A stretch of DNA of 64,000 bases from Sphingomonas aquatilis (GTDB lineage: Bacteria; Pseudomonadota; Alphaproteobacteria; Sphingomonadales; Sphingomonadaceae). This document shows, piece after piece, positions 16,245 through 24,801 of this stretch (position 1 is its first letter; every line of letters begins with the position of its first letter). The position numbers and the translations under genes are program-made. The notes beneath the pieces were generated by a model. That model saw only the letters and a list, made by a program, of their open reading frames with translations. It was not told the DNA's origin and ran no database searches. Where the stretch lies: positions 124,001-188,000 of the forward strand of contig NZ_JACIDB010000001.1 in the NCBI RefSeq assembly GCF_014196115.1, in the 5' to 3' direction.

Positions 16245-19200
16245 GTGACGAAAACCGCTCGATTCGATGTGACGCGCAAGGCGGCTCTGCTCGCCGCGGC
16301 GACGCCGCTGGCGCTGGTGCTGGGGGCCGCTCCGGCGTTCGCACAGACCGCGACGCAGACGCCCGCGCAGCTCGAGATCAAAGATCAGCAGACCGATCCG
16401 ACGACGACGCAGGGCGCGAGCGATCAGGACAAGGCGAGCGACATCGTCGTCACCGGTTCGCTGTTCCGTCGCACCGACACCGAAACCCCGTCGCCGGTCA
16501 CCGTGCTGACCAGCGACACGCTGGCCAAGGCGGGCATCACCACCGCGTCGGACGCGATCCGTTCGATCTCGGCGGACAGCGCGGGTTCGATCGGCACCGG
16601 CTTCCAGTCGGGCTTCTCGGCCGGCGGTTCGGCCGTGTCGCTGCGCGGCCTCGGCGTGTCGTCGACGCTGGTGCTGATCGACGGGCTGCGCTCGGCGAAT
16701 TTCCCGCTGAACGACGATGGCCATAACGCCTATGTCGATCTGAACTCGATCCCGTTCAGCCTGGTCGACCGGATCGAAGTGCTGAAGGACGGCGCATCGT
16801 CGACCTATGGCGCGGACGCGATAGGCGGCGTGGTCAACGTGATCCTCAAGAAGCACTTCACCGGCATCGACGGCCTGGTCGAGGGCGGCGTCGCCGAACG
16901 CGGCGATGCGAGCCACCAGCGCGCGCAGCTGACGCTGGGCTATGGCGATTATGACCGCCAGGGTTTCAACGTCTACCTGAACGGCGAATATCAGCGCGAC
17001 GGCCGTGTTTCGAACCACAGCCGCGGCTTCCCGTACAACACGCAGGACCTGACCTCGATCGGCGGACTGGACAATAACGCGTCCGACCAGTCGCTGACCG
17101 TCAACGTGCCGACCGCCTATGTCACGCGCGTCCGCCAGACCGACCTCAACAACCCGCTCGCCGGCCAGGTCGGCGCCCCGCTGACCACGCGCTACGACGC
17201 GTTGGGCTTGGCCAATTGCGCGCGCGACACGTTCGCCGTCACCACCGGTTCGGCGCAGGGCACCGGCTGCAAGTACGACCTGGTCGACCTGTATCGCCAG
17301 ATTCAGCCGCTGCAGGAGCGCTACTCGCTGCAGGGCCGCGTCAGCGTTCGCATCGCCGACAACGTCGAAGGCTATATCACTGGCAGCTACAGCCGCAGTG
17401 ATGTCAGCATTAACGGCACGCCCTCGGCGATCCGCAACACGCAGCCGTTCGGCGGCGCACCGTCGGTCGCGTCGAACAACCCCGGCATCGTCCTGCCGGT
17501 GTACATCTGCGCGGCGGGCACCAATTGCGCGACCGCGGCGAACCGCCAGCTCAATCCGAACAACCCCTATGCGGCAGCGTTCGCCAACGACCCGACCAAC
17601 GGCGCGGCGCGCATCTATTATCTGTTCGGCGACATCCCCGGCGGCAGCGATCGCAAGAACGAGGTGTACCGCGCCACCGCAGGCTTGAACGGCAATTTCG
17701 GCGACGGCCGTTACAACTGGCGTGTCGAGGGCGTGTACGCACGCGACGAGATTCAGCTGACGCAACGCGGCCTGATCAACATCGCGGGCCTCGCCCAGAC
17801 GATCAACACGGGGTCGTACAATTTCGTCAACCCGTCGCAGAACAGCGCGGCGGTGCGCAACGCGATCTCGCCCAACAAGGTGACGCCGTCGTTCTCGACC
17901 CAGGCGGCGCTGGATGCGTCGCTGTCCGCACGCCTCGCCGACCTGCCGGGCGGTCCGCTCCAGCTCGCCATCGGCGGGCAGGTGCGTCGCGAGACGCTGG
18001 AGAACAACAACCAGAATGCCGCGCTGGACACCTACGGCCTGTCGACCGCCTCGGCGTTCGGGTCGCACACCGTGTCGGCCGCCTATTTTGAAGCCGATGC
18101 GCCGATCCTCGACCAGGTCGAGCTGAACGTGTCGGGCCGCTACGACCATTATTCGGAAGGCTTCAGCCACTTCTCGCCGAAGGTCGGCGTCAAGTTCACG
18201 CCGATCAAGGAACTGGCGATCCGCGGCACCTATGCCGAGGGCTTCCGCGCGCCGACCTTCGCCGAATCGGGTCCGCGCAGCCAGTATGCGGGCTTCGTGT
18301 CGACGACCCCGCCGTGTAACTTCATCCTGCAGCACGGCGGCACCGGCACGGCGGCGTCGTGCTCGGCGAACGGCAACCCCTATAACCTCAACTACAATCT
18401 GGGTCGCGGCCTGGCCGGCAACCCCAACCTCCAGCCGGAAATCTCGCGCAGCTTCACCGGCGGCGTGATCTTCCAGCCGGTACGCTGGCTGAGCCTGACG
18501 GTCGATTATTATAACGTCCGCAAGAAGAACCTGATCGTCACCGGTCCGGACTTCGGCAAGGCGGTCGCGGCCTATTACAATTCAGCCAACCTCGCCGCGG
18601 CGCAGACCGCGGTGGCCGGGGTCGGCCAGGGCTATTCGGTGAACACGACCGACGCGGTCGATCCGCTGTTCCCGAACGCGCTGCCGCGTGTCCTCATCAT
18701 CAACGTGCCGTATGTGAACGCGAACTATGCGCTGACCTCGGGCATTGATTTCTCGGCGACGGCGACCGTGCCGTTGGGCGATGGGATCAAATTCACCAGC
18801 CGCATCGAAGCGACGCACGTCATCAAGTACAACCTCGTCACCTCGGCGGGTGTGCAGCATTATGCCGGCACGATGGGCCCGTACGATCTGTCGTCGGGCA
18901 ACGGCACGCCGTCGTGGCGCGGCAACTGGCAGAACACGCTGGACTTCGGCGATTACTCGCTGTCGGCGACGGCGTTCTACGTCAGCCGCATCAAGGCGGT
19001 GTCGGAAGACCAGGGCCTGCCGCTCGATTGCGCGAACGGCAATCTGTACACGCGTTCGTCGCCGCAGAACCAGGCGTTCTGCTACGTCAGCCCGTTCATC
19101 AACGTCGATCTGAACGGCACGGTGAAGGTCAACGACAAGTTCACCTTCTTCCTGAACGTAAAGAACGTGTTCGACGCCAAGGCGCCGGTGGCACCGGCCG

Positions 19201-19292
19201 CCTATTCGAGCGCGCCGAACTTCCTGACCACCTGGCATTACGCCGGCCTGATCGGGCGCCAGTATCGCGCGGGCGCGTCGTTCCGCTTCTAA
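16245..19292 (+). CDS. TonB-dependent outer-membrane receptor
   Basis: 1015 residues from the GTG at 16245, which lies behind AAAGGGGAT and directly begins a signal peptide (MTKTARFD, hydrophobic core, AFA cleavage before Q32). An ATG at 16197 in frame would put 16 unneeded residues ahead of it. The plug has DIVVTGSLFRRTDTETPSPV, ALRGLG-type VSLRGLGVSSTLVLIDGLR and VDRIEVLKDGASSTYGADAI; the barrel follows, with FKNVFDAK-like NVKNVFDAKAPV and a terminal aromatic residue (ASFRF). The subtype resembles sphingomonad receptors for peptides or carbohydrates; the substrate is unknown. A terminator follows. Confidence 0.93.
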   Translation: MTKTARFDVTRKAALLAAATPLALVLGAAPAFAQTATQTPAQLEIKDQQTDPTTTQGASDQDKASDIVVTGSLFRRTDTETPSPVTVLTSDTLAKAGITTASDAIRSISADSAGSIGTGFQSGFSAGGSAVSLRGLGVSSTLVLIDGLRSANFPLNDDGHNAYVDLNSIPFSLVDRIEVLKDGASSTYGADAIGGVVNVILKKHFTGIDGLVEGGVAERGDASHQRAQLTLGYGDYDRQGFNVYLNGEYQRDGRVSNHSRGFPYNTQDLTSIGGLDNNASDQSLTVNVPTAYVTRVRQTDLNNPLAGQVGAPLTTRYDALGLANCARDTFAVTTGSAQGTGCKYDLVDLYRQIQPLQERYSLQGRVSVRIADNVEGYITGSYSRSDVSINGTPSAIRNTQPFGGAPSVASNNPGIVLPVYICAAGTNCATAANRQLNPNNPYAAAFANDPTNGAARIYYLFGDIPGGSDRKNEVYRATAGLNGNFGDGRYNWRVEGVYARDEIQLTQRGLINIAGLAQTINTGSYNFVNPSQNSAAVRNAISPNKVTPSFSTQAALDASLSARLADLPGGPLQLAIGGQVRRETLENNNQNAALDTYGLSTASAFGSHTVSAAYFEADAPILDQVELNVSGRYDHYSEGFSHFSPKVGVKFTPIKELAIRGTYAEGFRAPTFAESGPRSQYAGFVSTTPPCNFILQHGGTGTAASCSANGNPYNLNYNLGRGLAGNPNLQPEISRSFTGGVIFQPVRWLSLTVDYYNVRKKNLIVTGPDFGKAVAAYYNSANLAAAQTAVAGVGQGYSVNTTDAVDPLFPNALPRVLIINVPYVNANYALTSGIDFSATATVPLGDGIKFTSRIEATHVIKYNLVTSAGVQHYAGTMGPYDLSSGNGTPSWRGNWQNTLDFGDYSLSATAFYVSRIKAVSEDQGLPLDCANGNLYTRSSPQNQAFCYVSPFINVDLNGTVKVNDKFTFFLNVKNVFDAKAPVAPAAYSSAPNFLTTWHYAGLIGRQYRAGASFRF

Positions 19293-19314
19293 GCGGGTCA
19301 TTGACGGCATACCT

Positions 19315-19346
19315 GGGGGCTCCGCTGCGGCGGGGCCCCTTTTTTG
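19315..19346 (+). terminator. Rho-independent terminator after the TonB receptor
   Basis: GGGGGCTCCGCTGCGGCGGG then GCCCC and a run of six T (19340-19345). The GGGGC/GCCCC stem with a GC-rich loop and T-tract sits 23 bases after the receptor stop. Confidence 0.8.
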
Positions 19347-19402
19347 TTGCGCGGGCAAAGCGCGGGCGGGCATCGTCGTCGCCGAATAGGGAAGGGTTGG
19401 GT

Positions 19403-21310
19403 ATGCGGGCGATGGTGGCGGCAGCGGTGTTGGGGGCAGGCGCGCTGATGATGGCAGGGCCCGCCATGGCCGCGGCCGGGGCGCAGACCGCCGATCAGCT
19501 TGCGGCGCAGGCGCTGGCGATGCAGCAGGCGGGCGATCCGGGCGAGGCCGCGCCGGTGGCGTATGACGTGTCCTTTCCCAATGCGGTGCATCACGAAGCG
19601 CAGGTGACCGCGACGTTTCGCGGCGTGCCGACGGGGCCGCTACGCGTGCAGATGGCGCGCTCGTCGCCGGGGCGATATGCGATCCATGAATTCGCGAAGA
19701 ACGTCTATGCGGTGTCGGCGAAGGACGGGCGCGGGCGGCCGCTCGCGCTGACGCGGACCGATCCTTATGGCTGGTCGGTGGCGGGCCATGACGGCACCGT
19801 GGTGGTCACCTACACGCTGTTCGGCGACTGGGGCGACGGAACCTACGCGCAGATCGAAGCTGATCACGCGCATCTCAACATGCCGGCGACTTTCCTGTGG
19901 GCGACCGGCTATGACGCCAAGCCGATCCGGGTGCGCTTCCACGCCTTCGACCCCAAGTGGCGCGTCGCGACGCAGCTGCCCGCGGGCAAAGCGGAGGGGA
20001 CGTATTGGGCGCCGAACTTTCAGTATTTCATGGACAGCCCGACCGAGCTCAGCCCCTTTTCACTGCGCCAGTGGCCGATGACCGACGCGACCGGCAAGAC
20101 CTATCTGATCCGGCTGGCGGTGCATCACATGGGGACGGAGGCGGAGGTCGACACCTATGCCGCCAAGACGAAGCGGGTGATCGCGCAACATTATGCGCTG
20201 TTCGGCCGTGCGCCGCGCTACGATTACGGCACCTATACCTTCATTGCCGACTATATGCCGCAGATCGCGGGCGACGGGATGGAGCATCGCAACTCGACGA
20301 TCATCACCCAGCCGCGGGGGCTGGCCGAGGCGAATTACGCACAGCTCAATACGCTGAGCCACGAGTTCGTCCACAGCTGGAACGTCGAGCGGCTGCGCCC
20401 GGCCGAGCTGGAGCCGTTCGACTTCACGCGCGCCAATCCGACGCCGAGCCTGTGGTTCGCGGAGGGCTTCACGCAATATTACGGGCCGTTGCTGATCCGT
20501 CGCGCGGGCGAGAGCAGCGTCGACGATTTCCTGCGCGGGCTGGGCGGCACGCTGAACGGCGTCGTCAACGGCAGCGGGCGGCGGTACGGCGGGCCGGAGG
20601 AGATGAGCCTGCGCGCACCCTTCGTCGATGCGGCGAAATCGATCGACCGGACCAACCCCAACATCTTCATTTCCTATTATCCGTACGGCGCCGTCGTGGC
20701 GTTGGCGCTCGATCTTCAGCTGCGGCAGCGGTTTCCGGGCGTGACGCTCGACAGCTATATGCGGCATCTGTGGGAGACGCGGGGCGATGCCGAAAAGCCC
20801 TATACGCCCGCAGACCTGGAGCGCGGCCTCGCCGAGGTGACGCGCGATCCGGCGTTCGCGAAGGGCTTCTTCGACCGATATGTCCATGCGAGCGGGCTGC
20901 CCGATTTCGCGCCGCTGCTCGCCCAGGCGGGGCTGGCGATGCAGCCGCGCGCACCCGGCGCGGCCTGGGCGGGATTTGCGCTGAAGGCGGATGAGGGTGG
21001 AAGCGGCGTGGCGATCGCCGCTCCGCCCGCGCCGTCTTCGCCGGCCTATGCTGCGGGCCTGGAGGAGGGTGACGTGCTGCTGAGCGTCGGCGGCATGCCC
21101 GCCAATTCGGCCGAGGATGTGACGGCGCTGCTCGCCTCGCATAAGCCGGGGGACGCGGTGCCGGTCCGCTATCGCCAGCGTGGGGTCGAGCGGACGGCGA
21201 CGCTGCGTCTGGCCGTCGATCCGGCCTTCACGGTCGTGCGCGGCGAGACGGTGGGGGCGGCGGTGACGCCGGCGCAGCTCGCGTTCCGCAAGGCGTGGCT
21301 GGGGAATTGA
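19403..21310 (+). CDS. M61-family metallopeptidase with C-terminal PDZ domain
   Basis: 635 residues from the ATG at 19403 (behind GGGAAGGG). Signal peptide with AMAAA cleavage near residue 24, so periplasmic. The glycyl-aminopeptidase-type catalytic domain has HEFVHSWN (His320, Glu321, His324) and WFAEGFTQYY (Glu354 as third zinc ligand). The N-terminal beta domain has YDVSFPNAVHHEAQVTATFR. A PDZ domain follows at about residues 515-605 (SPAYAAGLEEGDVLLSVGGM). M61 peptidases remove N-terminal Gly or Ala; the position after a TonB receptor suggests peptide use, which is an inference. Confidence 0.92.
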   Translation: MRAMVAAAVLGAGALMMAGPAMAAAGAQTADQLAAQALAMQQAGDPGEAAPVAYDVSFPNAVHHEAQVTATFRGVPTGPLRVQMARSSPGRYAIHEFAKNVYAVSAKDGRGRPLALTRTDPYGWSVAGHDGTVVVTYTLFGDWGDGTYAQIEADHAHLNMPATFLWATGYDAKPIRVRFHAFDPKWRVATQLPAGKAEGTYWAPNFQYFMDSPTELSPFSLRQWPMTDATGKTYLIRLAVHHMGTEAEVDTYAAKTKRVIAQHYALFGRAPRYDYGTYTFIADYMPQIAGDGMEHRNSTIITQPRGLAEANYAQLNTLSHEFVHSWNVERLRPAELEPFDFTRANPTPSLWFAEGFTQYYGPLLIRRAGESSVDDFLRGLGGTLNGVVNGSGRRYGGPEEMSLRAPFVDAAKSIDRTNPNIFISYYPYGAVVALALDLQLRQRFPGVTLDSYMRHLWETRGDAEKPYTPADLERGLAEVTRDPAFAKGFFDRYVHASGLPDFAPLLAQAGLAMQPRAPGAAWAGFALKADEGGSGVAIAAPPAPSSPAYAAGLEEGDVLLSVGGMPANSAEDVTALLASHKPGDAVPVRYRQRGVERTATLRLAVDPAFTVVRGETVGAAVTPAQLAFRKAWLGN

Positions 21311-21311
21311 G

Positions 21312-21443
21312 GGTTCACGCGAAGCCGCGAAGACGCGACGATGATGTGTTTGCCGCGATAGCGGCTCTCCATTCGTGTCGAAGGATGAGACAGTGCGCTG
21401 CCGCGCACGAGACATCTTCGCGTCTTCGCGTCTTCGCGTGACC
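21312..21443. repeat. Family A composite palindromic element, copy 2
   Basis: The left arm (21312-21340) contains GTTCACGCGAAGCCGCGAAG and the right arm (21413-21443) is the inverse, TCTTCGCGTCTTCGCGTGAC. The inverted core CGCTGCCGCGCA at 21395-21406 matches the core of the copies at 10600 and 38471. It fills the whole gap between the convergent M61 and actP genes. Confidence 0.85.
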
Positions 21444-21445
21444 CC

Positions 21446-23410
21446 TCAGTGCGCCGACGCCCCGCTTGCACCGATGCCGGTTTCGGCGCGGACGCGCTGG
21501 GCGGCATAGCCCGCGCGGTCGATCGCGGCGCGGGGACTCGTGTCGAGGATCGAGACCAGCCAGATCGTGAGGAAGGCGATGGGCATCGAGATGATCGCGG
21601 GCGAGGAATAGGGGAAGATCGCGGCGGGGTGGCCGAGGATCGTCACCCACACCGCCGGCGACAGGATGGTGAGCCCAACCGCGAGCATCAGGCCCAGCGT
21701 GCCGCCCGCGACGACGCCGCGCGTGGTGGCGCCCGGCCAGAGCAGCGACAGGATCAACACCGGGAAATTGCCCGACGCCGCCACCGCGAAGGCGAGGCTG
21801 ACCATGAAGGCGACGTTCTGCTTCTGGAACACGATGCCGAGCAGGATCGCGACCGCGGCGAGGACCAGCACGGTACGCCGCGAGACGGATAGTTCGGCGG
21901 CGCTGTCCGCCTGTCCCTTGCGGAAGACGGTCGCGTAGAGATCGTGGCTGACCGCCGAGGCGCCGGACAGGGTGAGGCCGGCGACGACCGCGAGGATGGT
22001 CGCGAAGGCGACGGCGGAGATGAAGCCTAAGAACAGATTGCCGCCGACCGCCTGCGCCAGATGGATCGCGGCCATGTTGGTGCCGCCGATCAGCACGCCG
22101 TCGCCGTCGAGATAGCCCGGGTTGGTCGCGACCAGCACGATCGCGCCGAAGCCGATGATGAAGGTGAGCAGGTAGAAATAGCCGATCCACCCCGTCGCCC
22201 ACAGCACCGACGTGCGCGCCGCCTTGGCATCGGGCACGGTGAAGAAGCGCATCAGGATGTGCGGCAGGCCGGCGGTGCCGAACATCAGGGCCATGCCGAA
22301 CGAGATCGCCGACACGGGATCCTTGATGAAATTGCCGGGCCCCATGATCGATCCGCCCTTGGTGGCGGCCTCTGCTGGCGACAGGCCGGTGGCGGCGGCG
22401 AGGCCCGTTTTTACTTCGACCGCGCGGGCGAAGAGCGCTTCGGGGCTGAAGCCGAATTGCGCGAGGACCATCAATGCCATGAAGGTGGCCGACCCCAGCA
22501 GCAGCACCGCCTTGATGATCTGGACCCACGTGGTCGCGGTCATGCCGCCGAACAGGACGTACAATGTCATCAGCACGCCGACGATACCGACCGCATATTC
22601 GTAGCGCAGGCCGAAGAGGAGTTTGATGAGCTGGCCCGCGCCGACCATCTGCGCGATCAGGTAGAAAAGCACGACGACGAGCGTGCTGGTCGGCGCGAAG
22701 CTGCGCACCGGGGCTTGCGCGAAGCGGAAGCTGGCGACGTCGGCGAAGGTGTATTTGCCGAGGTTGCGCAGGCGTTCGGCCATCAGGAACAGGATGATCG
22801 GCCAGCCGACGAGGAAGCCGATCGAATAGATGAGGCCGTCATAGCCATCGGTGAAGATCTGCGCCGAAATCCCGAGGAAGCTCGCCGCGGACATATAGTC
22901 GCCGGCGATGGCGAGGCCGTTCTGGAAGCCGGTGATTCCGCCGCCCGCGGTGTAGAAATCGGCCGCGGTGCGCGTGCGCCGCGCCGCCCAGCGGGTGATG
23001 CCGAGCGTAAACAGCGCGAAGGCCGCGAACATCAGGATCGCGGTCCAGTTGGTCGGCTGCTGCCGGGTCTGGCCGGCGATGGCGTCGGCATAGGCCGGGC
23101 CGGCGGCGAGGAGGAGCGCGCCCATGGCGAGCGCGGCGTCGTAATCGCGATTGGCGCGCGCGACGTAGAGGCCGGTGAGCAGGATCGCGAGCAGGATCAG
23201 CGCGAAGCCGATCAGGATGCCGAGCGAGGTGACGCCGCCTGCCTTGATCGGCTGGGCGAGGAAGGGCTTGTCGAAGGCGATCAGCGCGACGAAGCCGAAA
23301 TAGGCGACGAACATGATGGTGGCGAGCATCCAGCCGAAGCGGCCGCGCGCCTGGACGAGCCGTCGGTAGCGGGGATCGCTCGCGATGCGCTGCACCTGGT
23401 CGTCGGTCAT
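21446..23410 (-). CDS. actP: YjcH(DUF485)-ActP fusion, acetate/solute:sodium symporter
   Basis: 654 residues. Residues 1-95 are a DUF485/YjcH-like protein with two membrane spans ([20 protein letters not shown] to [14 protein letters not shown]). From about 97 it continues as ActP with [60 protein letters not shown] and [20 protein letters not shown], which parallel E. coli ActP closely. In enterobacteria yjcH and actP are separate adjacent genes; here no stop separates them, and the former ActP signal peptide ([15 protein letters not shown]) lies inside the chain. ActP takes up acetate and related monocarboxylates with sodium. An internal ATG could still give a separate ActP. Confidence 0.9.
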   Translation of the reverse strand: MTDDQVQRIASDPRYRRLVQARGRFGWMLATIMFVAYFGFVALIAFDKPFLAQPIKAGGVTSLGILIGFALILLAILLTGLYVARANRDYDAALAMGALLLAAGPAYADAIAGQTRQQPTNWTAILMFAAFALFTLGITRWAARRTRTAADFYTAGGGITGFQNGLAIAGDYMSAASFLGISAQIFTDGYDGLIYSIGFLVGWPIILFLMAERLRNLGKYTFADVASFRFAQAPVRSFAPTSTLVVVLFYLIAQMVGAGQLIKLLFGLRYEYAVGIVGVLMTLYVLFGGMTATTWVQIIKAVLLLGSATFMALMVLAQFGFSPEALFARAVEVKTGLAAATGLSPAEAATKGGSIMGPGNFIKDPVSAISFGMALMFGTAGLPHILMRFFTVPDAKAARTSVLWATGWIGYFYLLTFIIGFGAIVLVATNPGYLDGDGVLIGGTNMAAIHLAQAVGGNLFLGFISAVAFATILAVVAGLTLSGASAVSHDLYATVFRKGQADSAAELSVSRRTVLVLAAVAILLGIVFQKQNVAFMVSLAFAVAASGNFPVLILSLLWPGATTRGVVAGGTLGLMLAVGLTILSPAVWVTILGHPAAIFPYSSPAIISMPIAFLTIWLVSILDTSPRAAIDRAGYAAQRVRAETGIGASGASAH

Positions 23411-23543
23411 CCTGTCCCCCGTTCCCGCCCGGCGCGTCGCGGCCGGATCGGTTGCGCTATCATGACGCGGTGACGGCGCGGCGCAAGGGTGGTTGTGGGG
23501 GTGATTGGTGTGTGGTGGGTCGGACGGGGTGCTGCCTTTCTTT

Positions 23544-23650
23544 CGTCATCCCGGCGCACGCCGGGATCCATGGATGCGGTGGGGGTGCCGTATCTGGCGC
23601 CAACCGATGGTCCGTGACCATGGATCCCGGCCTCCGCCGGGATGACGAAG
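23544..23650. repeat. Family D palindrome pair 1
   Basis: The left palindrome 23544-23573 has GTCATCCCGGCGCACGCCGG and the right one 23619-23650 has ATCCCGGCCTCCGCCGGGAT followed by GACGAAG. The two are in inverted orientation. Each arm is itself a hairpin. The consensus resembles the very common intergenic palindromes of proteobacteria that encode CGMTK/PAFAGM when read through. Confidence 0.8.
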
Positions 23651-23710
23651 GGGCTTGGGGGGAGCCATGGAGCGCATCGGTTGTGGCGGACGCCGCCTTG
23701 TCCCTCCCGA

Positions 23711-23810
23711 TCGTCATTCCCGCGGAGGCGGGAATCCAGACTGGCTGGCCTTTCGGGTCTATCGCTGCGGTTCGGAGGTTATGGATTCCCGCCTTCGCGG
23801 GAATGACGGG
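23711..23810. repeat. Family D palindrome pair 2
   Basis: The left palindrome 23711-23740 has CGTCATTCCCGCGGAGGCGG then GAATCC, and the right one 23781-23810 has ATTCCCGCCTTCGCGGGAAT then GACGGG. It lies in tandem with pair 1, about 60 bases downstream, with TTCCCGC replacing TCCCGGC in the stem. Confidence 0.8.
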
Positions 23811-23841
23811 GGTTGTGGGGCCAGGGGTGCTTTTGACACTA

Positions 23842-23911
23842 CTGCCCGCTGCCCGCTGCCCGCTGCCCGCTGCCCGCTGCCCGCTGCCCGCTGCCCGTTG
23901 CCCGTTGCCCG
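23842..23911. repeat. Heptamer tandem repeat (CTGCCCG)n
   Basis: About ten consecutive copies of the 7-base unit, the last two altered to TTGCCCG, followed by degenerate units. The unit length is not a multiple of three, so this is a candidate variable-number repeat in non-coding DNA. It lies about 145 bases before the virJ-like start. Confidence 0.85.
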
Positions 23912-24054
23912 CCGCACGCCGCTTGCTGCCTGCCACCTTCCGCTTGCCCACCGACGAGGCCCGGGCATCGGCCGCCCACCCGCACCCTCCAAAATGACGA
24001 AAACTTCATCTGGCTGCCATGGGGGGGACAGGCCGGTGCGGGCATGTCGATAGG

Positions 24055-24801
24055 ATGGGTTGGTTTGCGTCGCGATCGATACGGCATCATCTTGCCTGGG
24101 TGGGCGGGATCGCGCTCGGCGTGGTGGCGGTGATGGCGGGCGTGGCGGCGCTGGCGGGGTTCTTCGATCGCGATCCCGTCGTGCTGCTGCCCGCGGAAGG
24201 CACGACGCGGCCCGTCGCCGCACTGTATCTGTCGGGCGATATGGGGCTGCGCTTCGGTCCCAATCCCACCACGACGCGCACGCTGGCCGCGAACGGCGTG
24301 ACCGTCGTAGCGCTGAAATCGCCGACGCTGTTCCGCTTTCACCGCACGCGCGGCGAGGTGGACCGGATCGTGGCCGATGCGGTACGGACCGCGCTCGCGC
24401 GCAGCGGGGCGTCGCGGATCGTGGTGATCGGGCAATCCTATGGCGCGGACATATTGGAGACCGGGCTGGCGGCGCTGCCGCCGACGCTGCGCAGCCGCAT
24501 CGCGGGCGCGGTGCTGGTCGTGCCGGGCGAGAGCGTGTTCTTCCGCGCCGACCCCTCGGGCCTCGGCTATCGCGGCATGCCCGACCATATCGGCGCGGCG
24601 TCGCTCGACCGGCTGGACTGGCTGCCGGTGACCTGCATCTATGGCCGCGACGAGCAGGACAGCGCCTGTCCCGACGTCCATCTGCCGCATGCGACGATCA
24701 TTGCGATGCCCGGCGGGCATTTCCTCGACAATGATCGCAAGGGCCTGTTCGCGCATGTGCTGACCGCGATCCGGCAGGACGTGCCCGGGGCGTTTCGGTG
24801 A
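24055..24801 (+). CDS. AcvB/VirJ-type alpha/beta hydrolase
   Basis: 248 residues from the ATG at 24055 (ATG 24019 is an alternative). An N-terminal membrane anchor at about residues 12-35 places it in the periplasm. The AcvB/VirJ fold is shown by ALYLSGDMGLRFGPNPTTTR, the nucleophile elbow VIGQSYGAD (GxSxG), GRDEQDSACPDVHLP (disulfide/acid region) and the histidine block MPGGHFLDND. In Agrobacterium AcvB is reported as a lysyl-phosphatidylglycerol hydrolase paired with the MprF homologue LpiA. Here it overlaps mprF by four bases (GTGA), supporting the same pairing. Confidence 0.85.
   Translation: MGWFASRSIRHHLAWVGGIALGVVAVMAGVAALAGFFDRDPVVLLPAEGTTRPVAALYLSGDMGLRFGPNPTTTRTLAANGVTVVALKSPTLFRFHRTRGEVDRIVADAVRTALARSGASRIVVIGQSYGADILETGLAALPPTLRSRIAGAVLVVPGESVFFRADPSGLGYRGMPDHIGAASLDRLDWLPVTCIYGRDEQDSACPDVHLPHATIIAMPGGHFLDNDRKGLFAHVLTAIRQDVPGAFR

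Larger units (their letters stand above)
23411..24054. other. 644-base repeat-rich gap
   Basis: Between the divergent actP and virJ-like genes. It holds two family D palindrome pairs (23544-23650, 23711-23810) and a heptamer tandem array (23842-23911). Frames open through it on both strands are products of repeat translation. No gene is recognised. Confidence 0.6.

Noticed and set aside
18914-19402. Upstream extension of the M61 peptidase frame into the TonB receptor gene
   Set aside because: It crosses a good terminator; the ATG at 19403 has a ribosome site and directly starts a signal peptide.
23842-23911. CRISPR array
   Set aside because: The unit is 7 bases with no spacers and there are no cas genes nearby.
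23452-24053. Open frames through the 23.5-24 kb gap with repeated LPAARCP residues
   Set aside because: These are translations of the heptamer array and palindromes.
24019-24054. ATG at 24019 as the virJ-like start
   Set aside because: It adds 12 residues without a ribosome site; the ATG at 24055 directly precedes the membrane anchor, though the choice is not certain.
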